51,149 bases of DNA from CAZHYM01 sp964536785 (GCA_964536785.1 CAZHYM010000002.1:1-51149), one strand, 5' to 3'; counted from the first letter of the stretch, positions 7,560-16,681 are shown. The notes: generated by a model not told the origin, from the sequence alone. Numbers and translations are program-made.

Positions 7560-9482
7560 TTACAAGAGGTTTATTGGGTCTATATCGTATTGCCAGTTTG
7601 TGGTGGGTAGGATATCTATGATTCTCTCCAACTCGCTACGGTTCTTAGACTTAATTATTAATTGCCAACTTATTTTTCCGCCCGCTTTTTCGTAGAAGCT
7701 TGGAGCCGGTCCAGCGATATCAAGTTTAGGAAAATTTGTCTTAATCATTCTCGCTAATTCATTTGCATGTTTGAGCACTGTGGTTTCTGTTTTGTATGAA
7801 ACTTTTAATTTGAGCATAAAACAGAAGGGCGGATAGTTTAGTTGTTTGCGTCTTTTTATTTCATAGTCAAAGAAACTATCGAAATCTTGTTTTATCCCAT
7901 ACTTAATGCTTGGATGGTCGGGGTGATAGGTTTGGACAATGACGTTTGTTTTATTCAGATTACGTCCAACCCGGCCGATTACCTGAGATATAAGTTGAAA
8001 TGTTTTTTCATCCGAACTGTAATCTGGCAAAAATAGACCATTATCGGCTTGTATAATCCCTACAACACTTAAGCTAGGAATATTTAGCCCTTTAGCGATT
8101 ATCTGTGTACCGATCACGATGTCTATCTTATTGTTTATAATGTCCTCGTAGAGTGAACCTAACGTTTCGTCTGAATCTGTATCGAACCTCTTAATCAAAG
8201 CTGATTTAAAGATCTTGCGCAGCTCAGATTCAACCAGCTTGGTGCCGATGCCTTTGTGGCTAATGTTTGCTGATTTACATTCTGGGCATTTGGTTGGAAC
8301 TGGTGAATGCTTACCGCAACTGTGGCAAATCATTGAATATTTATCAGAGTGAAGAGACATAGGAATTAGACAGTTGTCACAAGGCATAGACCAACCACAA
8401 TCATCGCAGGTAGTTATTTTTGCGCTTCCGCGCCTATTATGAAAGATTAATACCTGTTCTTTCCGCGCAAGTGCCGACGCGATTGATTCTAGTAACTGAT
8501 TAGACAAAAAATAGTGTTTGCTAAAATTAATTTTTTTAGACATGTCGATTAGTTTAACAATAGGCTTTGTGACTTCTTGGGCGGGAGAGAGAAGCTTGAT
8601 TATTGAACTACTTTTTTGTTCAGCAATCCAGTAGTCAGCTATAGTTGGCGTGGCACTTCCAATTATAAGTTTGGCTTTAGAATATTCCGAAATCTTACTG
8701 GCTAATCTGACGGCATAATATTTTGGATTCTTATCTTGTTTTAAGCTAGATTCATGAAACTCATCGATAACTATTAAGCCGACGTTTTTTAAGGGGGCAA
8801 ATAAAGCTGATCTTGCCCCTATGACTACTAGAGGCTTTTTGCTAGTTAAACATTTCTCCCAATTTAAGTGTTTTTTAGCTTCAGTCAAGCCTGAGTGCAA
8901 ACTTATTACTTCATCAAAGTAGCTCTCTACTTGTTTGGTCAGTTGAGTAGTTAGCGAAATTTCTGGGACGATAAAAATAACTGACTTGCCAGATGCAATT
9001 ACTTTTTTCGCTACCTCTAAATAGACAGTAGTTTTACCAGATCCAGTTATGCCGTGGACTAAAAAGGTTGTTTTGTCGGAGTTGGATATATGGGATATTG
9101 CGTTAGACTGCTCTAGAGTTGGCTGGAGGTTATTTATTTTACTGTTTTTTGAGTTATGTATTGGCTTTCGTCTTGACTTGGTCAGTCCAGTCGGAAGGAC
9201 TGTCTGGATAACTAAGCCAAGAGGCGTTTTGTAATAATCTTTTAGCCATAAGGCTACCTGTAACAAATACTTAGGCAACACGTAATTATTTAATACGTTT
9301 TTTATTGGTTTAGTATCAAACTCAGGTTTAGCAACTTCATTGTAAATAACCCCAATTAAACTTTTTTTGCCGAGTTCAATCATAACAATCTGGCCGATTT
9401 TAAGTTTCAATCTAGACTCATAAGTAAAAAAGTCTTGCCCTTTGCGGACGGTCTGGTTTGGCGCGACCAAATAATAGTGCAT
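7560..9482 (-). CDS. priA: Primosomal helicase PriA
   Basis: 640 residues. The N-terminal DNA-binding domain is followed by the helicase core with Walker A GITGSGKTT (about 143-151) and a DExH box read as DEFH (DEEH is usual in PriA). A zinc-binding insertion has paired Cys (CDDCGWSMPCDNC, then CHSCG and CPEC). The helicase C domain ends with the QVIGRVGR motif VI. PriA restarts stalled replication forks. Length is a little below the E. coli 732. Start is at 9482 with TATAAT seven bases upstream (leaderless). It is divergent from the phosphoribosyltransferase-like gene, with only 29 bases between the start codons. Confidence 0.95.
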   Translation of the reverse strand: MHYYLVAPNQTVRKGQDFFTYESRLKLKIGQIVMIELGKKSLIGVIYNEVAKPEFDTKPIKNVLNNYVLPKYLLQVALWLKDYYKTPLGLVIQTVLPTGLTKSRRKPIHNSKNSKINNLQPTLEQSNAISHISNSDKTTFLVHGITGSGKTTVYLEVAKKVIASGKSVIFIVPEISLTTQLTKQVESYFDEVISLHSGLTEAKKHLNWEKCLTSKKPLVVIGARSALFAPLKNVGLIVIDEFHESSLKQDKNPKYYAVRLASKISEYSKAKLIIGSATPTIADYWIAEQKSSSIIKLLSPAQEVTKPIVKLIDMSKKINFSKHYFLSNQLLESIASALARKEQVLIFHNRRGSAKITTCDDCGWSMPCDNCLIPMSLHSDKYSMICHSCGKHSPVPTKCPECKSANISHKGIGTKLVESELRKIFKSALIKRFDTDSDETLGSLYEDIINNKIDIVIGTQIIAKGLNIPSLSVVGIIQADNGLFLPDYSSDEKTFQLISQVIGRVGRNLNKTNVIVQTYHPDHPSIKYGIKQDFDSFFDYEIKRRKQLNYPPFCFMLKLKVSYKTETTVLKHANELARMIKTNFPKLDIAGPAPSFYEKAGGKISWQLIIKSKNRSELERIIDILPTTNWQYDIDPINLL

Positions 9483-9489
9483 ACTTTAC

Positions 9490-9505
9490 ATTATACTGCT
9501 AAAAT
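9490..9505. promoter_or_regulatory. Back-to-back -10 elements of a divergent leaderless pair
   Basis: ATTATA at 9490-9495 is the minus-strand -10 of priA (seven bases to its ATG). TAAAAT at 9500-9505 is the plus-strand -10 of the gene at 9512 (six bases to its ATG). Both promoters share a 29-bp gap, so each -35 region lies over the other gene's start. Confidence 0.55.
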
Positions 9506-9511
9506 AAGCAT

Positions 9512-10168
9512 ATGTATTTTGAGAGTCGATACGAGGCGGGTGAACAATTGGCTGAAGTGTTATTTGAGCATTATCGTTATGAGGATTGTGCTGTGGTTGC
9601 GTTGTCAGATGGGGGTGTCCTAGTGGGCGAACCTATTGCTCGAAAACTACATTCTTTGCTAATGATGCTAGTTACAGAAACCATCGAAATCCCGGGAGAG
9701 AGGCTCAATTTCGGGAGCGTTTCTCAAAACGGCAATTTTACATACGACAGCAACCTCTCTAGCTTTGAAATAGATGAGTACACGAACGAATTTAGCGGTT
9801 ATTTACAAGAAGAAAAGCGTAAAGCTTTTCAAAAAATAAATAGAATTGTCGGCGATGGGGGCACGATGGACATCAACCTACTAGTTAATCGAAATATAAT
9901 TTTAGTTTCTGATGGCTTTGACAGGAACGTATCGCTAGAAGCGGCGTTGGATTTTATAAAGCCTGCTAAAATTAAGAAAATTATTTTTGCAACACCCGTA
10001 GCGAGCGTTGATGTTGTTAACCGGTTGCACATATTGGTCGATGAAATGCATATCTTAGACGTTAAGCCTAATTACATGGGGACTGACCATTACTACGATG
10101 ATAATCAAATTCCATCTCATGAAGCAACAATTGAGAAAATAAACCAAAACGTAATAAATTGGCAGTGA
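9512..10168 (+). CDS. Degenerate phosphoribosyltransferase-like protein
   Basis: 218 residues. The N terminus (RYEAGEQLAEVL, then VVALSDGGVLVGEPIARKL) and the tail (FATPVASVDVVNRL, ending near HYYDDN) follow the layout of COG1926-type phosphoribosyltransferases. The PRPP-binding loop, normally DDGxATGxT after a beta strand, reads SDGFDRNVS at 133-141: one acidic residue and the whole TG loop are gone. It probably no longer uses PRPP; a structural or regulatory role is possible. TAAAAT six bases before the ATG predicts a leaderless mRNA. Confidence 0.65.
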   Translation: MYFESRYEAGEQLAEVLFEHYRYEDCAVVALSDGGVLVGEPIARKLHSLLMMLVTETIEIPGERLNFGSVSQNGNFTYDSNLSSFEIDEYTNEFSGYLQEEKRKAFQKINRIVGDGGTMDINLLVNRNIILVSDGFDRNVSLEAALDFIKPAKIKKIIFATPVASVDVVNRLHILVDEMHILDVKPNYMGTDHYYDDNQIPSHEATIEKINQNVINWQ

Positions 10169-10237
10169 TGCCCAATAAAATTGTTTGATAAAATGTTGTA
10201 AAATGTGTAAACTATAAGTAAAGAATATGAGAGATAA

Positions 10238-10528
10238 ATGCTAGACGTTTTTATTACATCAAGGGTGCGGCGTAAAATTGTCGTTGTCTATGCTAAATAT
10301 CCTGATTTTAAAACTCACGTACGTGGGTTGGCTAAGTTGATAAAAGAAGACCCAGGAAATATTCAGCGGGAACTTAAAAAACTTGAGCGGTCGGGCTTTT
10401 TGGTTAGCGAGAAAAAAGCGAATTCAAGAATTTATTCTGCTAATAAACAATTTCTTATATTTAAAGAGCTTCAAAGTATCGTCATCAAGACTCAACAGCA
10501 ATCAAGTAAGCGCAAGCGCTCCAACTAA
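10238..10528 (+). CDS. Winged-helix DNA-binding protein
   Basis: 96 residues. The segment 26-60 (HVRGLAKLIKEDPGNIQRELKKLERSGF split across helices) is a winged helix-turn-helix with recognition helix near NIQRELKKLE, followed by the wing (SEKKANSRIYSANK) and a basic C-terminal tail. Similar small ArsR/MarR-like domains regulate neighbouring genes. It lies two bases before recJ and is likely co-transcribed with it. TTGATA, 17 bp and TAAACT around 10190-10215 may be the promoter. GAGAG just before the ATG is a plausible ribosome site. Target unknown. Confidence 0.7.
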   Translation: MLDVFITSRVRRKIVVVYAKYPDFKTHVRGLAKLIKEDPGNIQRELKKLERSGFLVSEKKANSRIYSANKQFLIFKELQSIVIKTQQQSSKRKRSN

Positions 10529-10530
10529 CT

Positions 10531-12177
10531 ATGGCTCAGTCAAAATTATTAAAAGCCTTATTAGCAAAAAGGGGAATCTTAGATAGTGAAATAAGTAGTT
10601 TTTTGAATCCTCGTTACGAAGTTGTTGAATCAAACGATCCATATCTACTTCCAGATATGCAAAAGGCGGTTGATAGGCTGGAGATTGCCTATCTAAACCA
10701 AGAACATATTTTAATTTTTGGCGACTATGACGTTGACGGCGTTACTTCTACTGCATTGCTGCTAGATGGTTTTAACAAATTAGGCTTTAAGAATATATCT
10801 TATCAATTGCCGAACCGTTTTAAACATGGTTATGGAATGAATGGATCAATCATCGAGTCAATTGCTCCACGACCTGATTTAATCGTCACTGTCGATTGCG
10901 GAAGCTTAAACCATTCTGAAGTCAAACTAGCTAGATCCCTAGATATAGATGTTATTATTACAGATCATCATAATGTTGCAGAAATTCAACCAGATGCTGT
11001 CGCTGTTATTAATCCAAAGCGTAAGGAGAATTTATATCCAAACCGGGATCTGGCAGGCGTGGGAGTTGCATTCAATTTAATACGAGCTTTAAATATGAGA
11101 CTTGGAACTATACCCTCTGGACAAGAAAAATGGCTACTTGATTTAGTGTCTTTTGGAACTATAGCCGATATGATGGATCTTAGGGGCGAGAACCGTGTTT
11201 TAACCCATTTTGGCTTGAAAGTATTGAATCAAACTAAAAGGCTAGGCCTAAGAGAGATGCTATTACAAGCTAAAATTGAACCGGGAACAGCTGACTCTTC
11301 GACTATTGGTTTTGTTTTAGGGCCAAGATTTAACGCGGCTGGGCGTTTAGAGAGTGCTGATTTGGCGCTAAATGTTTTAACTGCAAAAAATAGTATCGAG
11401 GCTAAAGACGCGGTTGATAGGCTTGAGTATTTGAATCAAAAGCGTCGAGCTATCCAGGACCGGATATTTGATGAAGCAAGTCAAAAAGCAGATGTCGAAC
11501 GGCAAAACGTTTTGGTATTGTCAAATAGAGATTGGCACGAAGGAGTTGTGGGCATAGTCGCTTCTAAGATTTTGGAAAAATACCACAGGCCAACTTTTAT
11601 TTTAGAGATAAATGGTGATATCGCTAAAGGCTCAGCTCGAAGCTCTGGTAATTTTTCGATTTATAAAGCAATCTCAGAATCTAAAGATCTTATTATTAGT
11701 GGCGGTGGCCACGATTTTGCTGGCGGTGTCAAAATTGAAACGACAAAGATAAACGAATTTAAACAACGTTTGAATAGCTATTATGATAGCCTGGAGATAA
11801 CGGACGATGCAAAAAATTTTATTGCCGAGCCTGATCTTGTACTTGATGATTTTAGCGAGTTAACGCTTGATTTCTATAATGAATTAGTGAAAATGGAACC
11901 TTTTGGCACTGGCAATCCGGAGCCTGTTTTTCAGGTGTCTAGAGTCACTATTGATAAAATCTGGCATTTGGGCAAAGATTTGCAACATTTGAAACTAAAA
12001 GTGCTAGATTCTGACCGTCGCGTTATGACGTTCTTACTTTTTAGTGATGCAAAAAGTTATTCGTTGAAAACTGGAGATAAAATTTCCATTGTATTCAATC
12101 TGGTGCTTAATTCTTGGCAGGGTAAGAAGGATTTGGAAGGAAAGATAATATCAATTAGTGGCGCTAGTGATGATTAA
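10531..12177 (+). CDS. recJ: Single-strand DNA exonuclease RecJ
   Basis: 548 residues of the DHH phosphoesterase superfamily. FGDYDVDGVTS (motif I), VDCGS and DHH (motif III), and a DHHA1 domain with GGGHDFAGG near 390-400 are all present, followed by the RecJ OB domain. It degrades single-stranded DNA 5' to 3' in recombination and mismatch repair. Metal ligands appear intact. The start is two bases after the winged-helix gene and has no clear Shine-Dalgarno, which suggests translational coupling. Confidence 0.95.
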   Translation: MAQSKLLKALLAKRGILDSEISSFLNPRYEVVESNDPYLLPDMQKAVDRLEIAYLNQEHILIFGDYDVDGVTSTALLLDGFNKLGFKNISYQLPNRFKHGYGMNGSIIESIAPRPDLIVTVDCGSLNHSEVKLARSLDIDVIITDHHNVAEIQPDAVAVINPKRKENLYPNRDLAGVGVAFNLIRALNMRLGTIPSGQEKWLLDLVSFGTIADMMDLRGENRVLTHFGLKVLNQTKRLGLREMLLQAKIEPGTADSSTIGFVLGPRFNAAGRLESADLALNVLTAKNSIEAKDAVDRLEYLNQKRRAIQDRIFDEASQKADVERQNVLVLSNRDWHEGVVGIVASKILEKYHRPTFILEINGDIAKGSARSSGNFSIYKAISESKDLIISGGGHDFAGGVKIETTKINEFKQRLNSYYDSLEITDDAKNFIAEPDLVLDDFSELTLDFYNELVKMEPFGTGNPEPVFQVSRVTIDKIWHLGKDLQHLKLKVLDSDRRVMTFLLFSDAKSYSLKTGDKISIVFNLVLNSWQGKKDLEGKIISISGASDD

Positions 12178-12186
12178 TAAATATAG

Positions 12187-12215
12187 TTGTTAAATTTTAC
12201 TTCATCTGTTAAAAT
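12187..12215 (+). promoter_or_regulatory. rpsU promoter, leaderless arrangement
   Basis: TTGTTA (12187-12192), an exact 17-bp spacer and TAAAAT (12210-12215), only eight bases before the rpsU ATG. Confidence 0.75.
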
Positions 12216-12223
12216 TTTATATT

Positions 12224-12439
12224 ATGGTACAAGTAACAAGAAAAGATGAGAAAGAGGCTAACGAAAATTTAATTCGTCGTTTCAATCGAAAGGTTCTACA
12301 AAGTGGAGTTTTGTCGACTAAAAAGGAAACGTTGAGATTTGAAAAGCCAATTTCCAAGAACGATAGGCGTAAAAAAGCTATAGTCTCAAAAGAACGCCGA
12401 GCTGAAAAATTAGCTAAAATCAAGATGGGACTTAGGTAA
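12224..12439 (+). CDS. rpsU: Ribosomal protein bS21
   Basis: 71 residues, strongly basic, with the bS21 core (ENLIRRFNRKVLQSGVL) and a Lys/Arg-rich tail. bS21 sits near the 3' end of 16S rRNA and assists initiation. It opens a run of genes (rpsU, yqeY, kinase, map) in the order often seen in bacteria for rpsU-yqeY. Its promoter places transcription start at the ATG, so the mRNA has no room for a Shine-Dalgarno. Confidence 0.93.
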   Translation: MVQVTRKDEKEANENLIRRFNRKVLQSGVLSTKKETLRFEKPISKNDRRKKAIVSKERRAEKLAKIKMGLR

Positions 12440-12901
12440 GTGTCGCTTAAAAAGCGCATTACTGACGACGCGATTGCCGCTTTAAAAAGCGGTGATCGTT
12501 TAGTTAGCGAAACACTGCAGTGCCTAAAATCAGTAATTTTGAATCAGGAAATTTCTTTGGGCAAGCGAGATGTCGGCTTAGCCGATGATGAGGTTGAGAA
12601 AATTGTTGCTCAAGAAGTTAAAAAACGGAAAGAGGCTAGCGACTTATACTTGAAAGCAAAGCGACCAGAATTATCTGGCAAAGAATTATCAGAGTCCCTT
12701 GTTTTAGAGAAATATTTACCAAAGCAACTAAGCGAATCAGACATAGAGGCGCTTATTAATCAAATTATAAAATTAGAAAAGATAGAACTCACTACTGCTA
12801 ACACGGGACGTATAATCGGTGCAGTGAAAAAGCATGCGGGTAATTCAGCCGAAGGATCGATAATCTCAAAAATAGTGTCTAATAAAATTAATCAAAATTA
12901 G
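12440..12901 (+). CDS. YqeY/GatB-tail domain protein
   Basis: 153 residues, predicted all-helical. It shows the YqeY pattern: ALKSGDRLVSETLQCLKS near the N terminus, EVKKRKEASDLY, EKYLPKQLSESDIEALI and GRIIGAVKKHA. YqeY resembles the tRNA-binding tail domain of GatB; its exact role is unknown. The GTG start lies directly after the rpsU stop with zero spacing, so it should be read by re-initiation or coupling. Confidence 0.88.
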   Translation: MSLKKRITDDAIAALKSGDRLVSETLQCLKSVILNQEISLGKRDVGLADDEVEKIVAQEVKKRKEASDLYLKAKRPELSGKELSESLVLEKYLPKQLSESDIEALINQIIKLEKIELTTANTGRIIGAVKKHAGNSAEGSIISKIVSNKINQN

Positions 12902-12909
12902 GGGGAGCT

Positions 12910-13461
12910 ATGATAATTTGTTTTTTTGGCCTAGCCGGATCTGGCAAGAGCACGCAGGCGGGGCTACTTGCCGAAAAGCTTGATTATGCTCATATTAGCG
13001 TAGGTCAGTTACTCAGAGAGTCTCACGGCGAGCATCTGATTGAATATATGCAAAAAGGGCGATTAATAAACCCGATGGTGGTTAATGAAGTGTTGCGTGA
13101 AGCTTTAGACAAGTTGATAGACAAGGGGGTCAAGGGAATTATTCTTGACGGCTACCCACGGCAGATGGAACAGGCTACTTGGTTGATGGATAATCGCCAA
13201 AAATATGATGTTAAGCTAGCTGTGGTAATCGATGTTCCAGAGGCTGAAGTTGCGAAGCGCTTGCTTGCTCGAAGACGCGTTGATGATAACAAAGAAGCGA
13301 TTATTAATAGAGTTAAGATATTTAAAACTGAGACAGAGCCTGTGATTCAATATATGAAGCAGAGTGGCGTTTATATTTTGAGGGTTAGTGGTCAACCGCC
13401 AATAGAAGAGGTTAGTCAAACCATCTGGAACCAGGTAAAAAATGTCGCTACAATCGCCTAA
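12910..13461 (+). CDS. Adenylate kinase-family nucleoside monophosphate kinase
   Basis: 183 residues. The P-loop reads GLAGSGKSTQ (7-16), against the usual GxPGSGKGTQ. ISVGQLLRES is the NMP-binding segment, DGYPR (about 80-84) the substrate motif, and RRRVDDN the short LID region. The zinc-type LID insertion is absent, as in AK1/UMP-CMP kinases. It phosphorylates a nucleoside monophosphate with ATP; AMP is the likely substrate, but the altered P-loop and absence of pyrH at its usual tsf-frr site leave UMP/CMP open. GGGGGAG directly precedes the ATG. Its 3' end overlaps map by 20 bases. Confidence 0.85.
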   Translation: MIICFFGLAGSGKSTQAGLLAEKLDYAHISVGQLLRESHGEHLIEYMQKGRLINPMVVNEVLREALDKLIDKGVKGIILDGYPRQMEQATWLMDNRQKYDVKLAVVIDVPEAEVAKRLLARRRVDDNKEAIINRVKIFKTETEPVIQYMKQSGVYILRVSGQPPIEEVSQTIWNQVKNVATIA

Positions 13462-14206
13462 AACTGAAGCTCAGATCCAGGCAATGCGAGATGGTGGGCA
13501 GATTCTTGCCCAGCTTATGATTGACCTAAAAAATTATATCAAACCAGGAATGACCGGTATTGAAGCAGATAACTGGGTTGGTGAACAAATAGTTGAGAGA
13601 GGTGCTTCGGTATCTTATAAAGAGCCTGATGTGATGTTTCCTGGTAACATTTGTATTTCAGTAAATGAATACATCGTTCATTCTCTGCCGACAGATCAAC
13701 CATTTGAAATTGGGGATGTCGTCAGTTTTGATTTAACGATCACGTACAAGGGAATGAAAGTTGATTCGGCTTTTACGATGGTTGTTGGCGAGGAGCCTAG
13801 AGGCGTCAAAAAGCATCTCCTAAATACAACCGAGAGAGCGCTTTACGCTGGCATTGAACAAGTAAAACATGGCGCTAGAGTTGGTGACATATCTAACGCA
13901 GTTGAACAAGTGCTAAGAAGAGGAAAATTAGGAGTCGTGACTAATTTGGTAGGGCATGGGATTGGTGAGAAAATCCATATGCCGCCAGAAGTTCCAAATT
14001 TTGGAGCGGCTGGTACTGGCCCGATGTTGTCATCTGGCGATACTATCGCCATAGAGCCAATGGCAAGTTTAGGTGGACCTAATATAGTTACTGATAGAAA
14101 CGATGGATGGTCGATTTTTATGAAGGACGGATCATTGTCGGCTCATTTCGAGCATACTGTTTTAGTTACCAATAGTGGGTGCGAGATTTTAACCCTCTTA
14201 AAATAA
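13442..14206 (+). CDS. map: Methionine aminopeptidase, type I
   Basis: 254 residues. All five metal ligands are visible: the Asp of VSFDLT, the Asp of KVDSAF, the His of GHGIGEK, the Glu of IEPMAS and the Glu of HFEHTV. The substrate-binding His is in YIVHSLP. It removes the initiator Met after deformylation by Def. AGGT shortly before the ATG and the 20-base overlap with the kinase gene indicate coupled translation; adk-map is a common order. It ends 36 bases before ftsA, which has its own promoter. Confidence 0.95.
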   Translation: MSLQSPKTEAQIQAMRDGGQILAQLMIDLKNYIKPGMTGIEADNWVGEQIVERGASVSYKEPDVMFPGNICISVNEYIVHSLPTDQPFEIGDVVSFDLTITYKGMKVDSAFTMVVGEEPRGVKKHLLNTTERALYAGIEQVKHGARVGDISNAVEQVLRRGKLGVVTNLVGHGIGEKIHMPPEVPNFGAAGTGPMLSSGDTIAIEPMASLGGPNIVTDRNDGWSIFMKDGSLSAHFEHTVLVTNSGCEILTLLK

Positions 14207-14229
14207 TTTATTTTTTTGGCCATAAGCGG

Positions 14230-14235
14230 TATAAT
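14230..14235 (+). promoter_or_regulatory. -10 of ftsA, leaderless arrangement
   Basis: TATAAT ends seven bases before the chosen ATG at 14243. A weak TTTATT lies 17 bp upstream. Confidence 0.6.
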
Positions 14236-14242
14236 GAAGTCT

Positions 14243-15454
14243 ATGCAAGAAGATTCTAGAACCATTGTAGGCGTAGATTTAGGAACAGTCTCTACGCGCG
14301 TAGTCGCAGGCCATATCAATAAAGATGGCGAAATTTCAGTAATTGGCGTAGGCAAAGTCCCTACAGGAGGTATGCGAAAAGGAGCAGTTGATAAGTTAAA
14401 CCCTTTAGCAAAATCAATTGATGATGCACTTGGAGAGGCTGAAAGAATGGCTGGATTTGAAATTAATTCTGCTACGATTAATATCAATGGATCTAGTATT
14501 TTATCAACTAAAATTAATGGAATGATCGCTGTTTCTGATGGTGAGGTTGGAGATACTGATATTATTCGCCTCGAAGACGTATCCACTCTCGGCAAAGTAC
14601 CACCAAATCGGGAGATATTGGTTGTTGTTCCTCACGAATATATTCTGGACGGTCAATCAGGCATTAAGGACCCTATCGGGATGATGGGTTCTAGGTTGGA
14701 AATTAAAGCGAGTGCAATTTCTGTTTTGACTCCAGCTATGCAGAATCTTCAAAAAGTAACAGATTTAGCTAGAGTGCAACCTAGCGACATAGTGATTTCA
14801 CCTATGGCTGCCGCAAAAGCAGTTCTGGATGACAAACAAATGGATAATGGCGTAGCTTTGATTGATTTGGGGGGAGCGACTACGGGTATTGCGATATACG
14901 AAGATGGAGATATTCAATTCTCTAGCGTATTGCCTTATGGTGGCAATAACATTACTAATGATTTAGCAATAGGCCTTAGAACGACACCAGAAGTCGCAGA
15001 ACAGGTTAAACTAGTTCATGCTGATGCAAAGTTTGAGGATCTAGAAAAGCAGGTTTCGATTAAATTCGCAAAGAAAAATTACGAGTTTGGCTTGAGGGAT
15101 ATCAATAGTATCGTCGATGCAAGATTGAATGAAATATTTGAGTTAATCTCAACTAAATTAAAAGAGTCTGGTTATTACGGCAAATTACCAAATGGATTGG
15201 TTCTGGTTGGCGGTGGTGCAAACCTAAAAAATATCGATTCATACGCAAAGGAATTTTTAGGACTTTCGGTCGAAATAGGAATGCCAGCGAAAAATCTTAA
15301 GGGCTTAACAGAAAAAGTTGATACGCCTGAATTTGCAACTGCAGTTGGGCTAATGATTCAAGATAATTTAGCTTATGAAAAAAATCTTGGCTTGCATTCA
15401 AAAAAACCATCCAAGGGTATGTTTGATAAAATTACAAAATTTTTTAAAAAATAA
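14243..15454 (+). CDS. ftsA: Cell division protein FtsA
   Basis: 403 residues. The actin-like (ASKHA) fold opens with GVDLGTVSTR, carries the 1C insertion typical of FtsA, and has phosphate and adenosine motifs DLGGATTG and VLVGGGANLKN. The C terminus (GMFDKITKFFKK) forms an amphipathic helix like the membrane-targeting sequence of FtsA. It tethers FtsZ to the membrane. I set the start at 14243, not at the in-frame ATA-region codon at 14216, because a TATAAT lies between them. ftsZ follows after 34 bases. Confidence 0.95.
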   Translation: MQEDSRTIVGVDLGTVSTRVVAGHINKDGEISVIGVGKVPTGGMRKGAVDKLNPLAKSIDDALGEAERMAGFEINSATININGSSILSTKINGMIAVSDGEVGDTDIIRLEDVSTLGKVPPNREILVVVPHEYILDGQSGIKDPIGMMGSRLEIKASAISVLTPAMQNLQKVTDLARVQPSDIVISPMAAAKAVLDDKQMDNGVALIDLGGATTGIAIYEDGDIQFSSVLPYGGNNITNDLAIGLRTTPEVAEQVKLVHADAKFEDLEKQVSIKFAKKNYEFGLRDINSIVDARLNEIFELISTKLKESGYYGKLPNGLVLVGGGANLKNIDSYAKEFLGLSVEIGMPAKNLKGLTEKVDTPEFATAVGLMIQDNLAYEKNLGLHSKKPSKGMFDKITKFFKK

Positions 15455-15488
15455 CAAAATTGATATACTAGAATAAAGGGGAAGTATA

Positions 15489-16679
15489 ATGCCGGAAATT
15501 AAACCAACAGAAATCGAAAGTTTTGCAAGCATCAAAGTTGTCGGCGTAGGTGGGGCTGGAGGCCAAGCTATAAACCGAATGAAAGAGGCTGGACTTCGCG
15601 GTGTTGAGTTTATCGCGATGAATACGGACGCCCAAGCGCTTCATAATTCTCAAGCTGATATAAAAATTCATCTTGGCAAGGATACGACCCATGGTTTAGG
15701 TGCAGGCGCTGATCCTTCTAAGGGCGAGCAGGCTGCAGATGAGTCGCGTGATGAGATAAAGAAAGCTCTAGAGGGAGCTGACATGGTTTTCGTAACTATC
15801 GGAGCAGGTGGTGGGACTGGTTCGGGCGCTGGGCACGTTGTGGCCGAGATTGCTCGGGGACTAGGCATATTAGTCGTAGGCGTTGCGACTCGACCATTTA
15901 CTTTTGAAGGAGCTAAACGAAAGCAAAACGCTGATTGGGCGATTGATAAGATTCGCAGGCAAGTTGATACCTTGATTACCATTCCTAACGATCGACTTCT
16001 TCAAACGATTGACCGTAGAACACCTCTGATTGAAACTTTTAAGATTGCCGACGATGTATTACGTCAGGGCGTTCAAGGCATTTCGGAACTAATTACAGAG
16101 CATGGCTTAATCAATCTCGACTTTGCCGATGTTAAAGCGATTATGGCTAACGCAGGGTCAGCTTTGATGGGCATTGGTCGTGCAAGTGGTGAAAATAGAG
16201 CCGTAGAAGCTGCAAAACAAGCAATTGAATCTCCTCTAATAGAAGTTTCAATTGATGGAGCTCGTGGTGTCCTATTTAATATTACTGGCGGCTATGATAT
16301 GAGTATGAGTGAGATTCAAGAAGCAGCAGAATTGATTACCTCCTCGGTAGCTCCCGATGCAAATATTATATTCGGTGCAACTCTAAAGCCAGAGTTAGAA
16401 GATGACTTGATTGTAACAGTTATTGCAACAGGCTTTGACTCAATTTATTATAACCAAGATGAGTCCAAAGTCGACGAGGGCGTTATGTCTGAGCCAATTA
16501 AAGAAGATTTTGTAGAACCTCAAGTTGAAAATATTAGTTTAGACCTAGACAATGATGACCGAGAAAAGGTTAAGCAAGAGTTTAATAGTGAAGAAGAGGG
16601 TAACATTTGGCACACGTCTGACGACGACGAGCTAGATACCCCAGCTTTTCTCAGGCGTCGTAAAAAAGACAGTAAATAA
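15489..16679 (+). CDS. ftsZ: Cell division GTPase FtsZ
   Basis: 396 residues. The tubulin signature GAGGGTGSG is at about 106-114, the N-terminal nucleotide motif VGVGGAGGQAINR at 18-30, and the catalytic T7 loop NLDFADV near 213. An acidic linker of about 60 residues leads to a conserved C-terminal peptide (DTPAFLRRR) that binds FtsA. It polymerises into the division ring. GGGGAAG a few bases before the ATG sets the start. The next gene begins three bases after its stop. Confidence 0.98.
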   Translation: MPEIKPTEIESFASIKVVGVGGAGGQAINRMKEAGLRGVEFIAMNTDAQALHNSQADIKIHLGKDTTHGLGAGADPSKGEQAADESRDEIKKALEGADMVFVTIGAGGGTGSGAGHVVAEIARGLGILVVGVATRPFTFEGAKRKQNADWAIDKIRRQVDTLITIPNDRLLQTIDRRTPLIETFKIADDVLRQGVQGISELITEHGLINLDFADVKAIMANAGSALMGIGRASGENRAVEAAKQAIESPLIEVSIDGARGVLFNITGGYDMSMSEIQEAAELITSSVAPDANIIFGATLKPELEDDLIVTVIATGFDSIYYNQDESKVDEGVMSEPIKEDFVEPQVENISLDLDNDDREKVKQEFNSEEEGNIWHTSDDDELDTPAFLRRRKKDSK

Positions 16680-16681
16680 TC

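Noticed and set aside
10383..10586. 67-residue ORF between the winged-helix gene and recJ
   Set aside because: A shadow frame over two well-supported genes.
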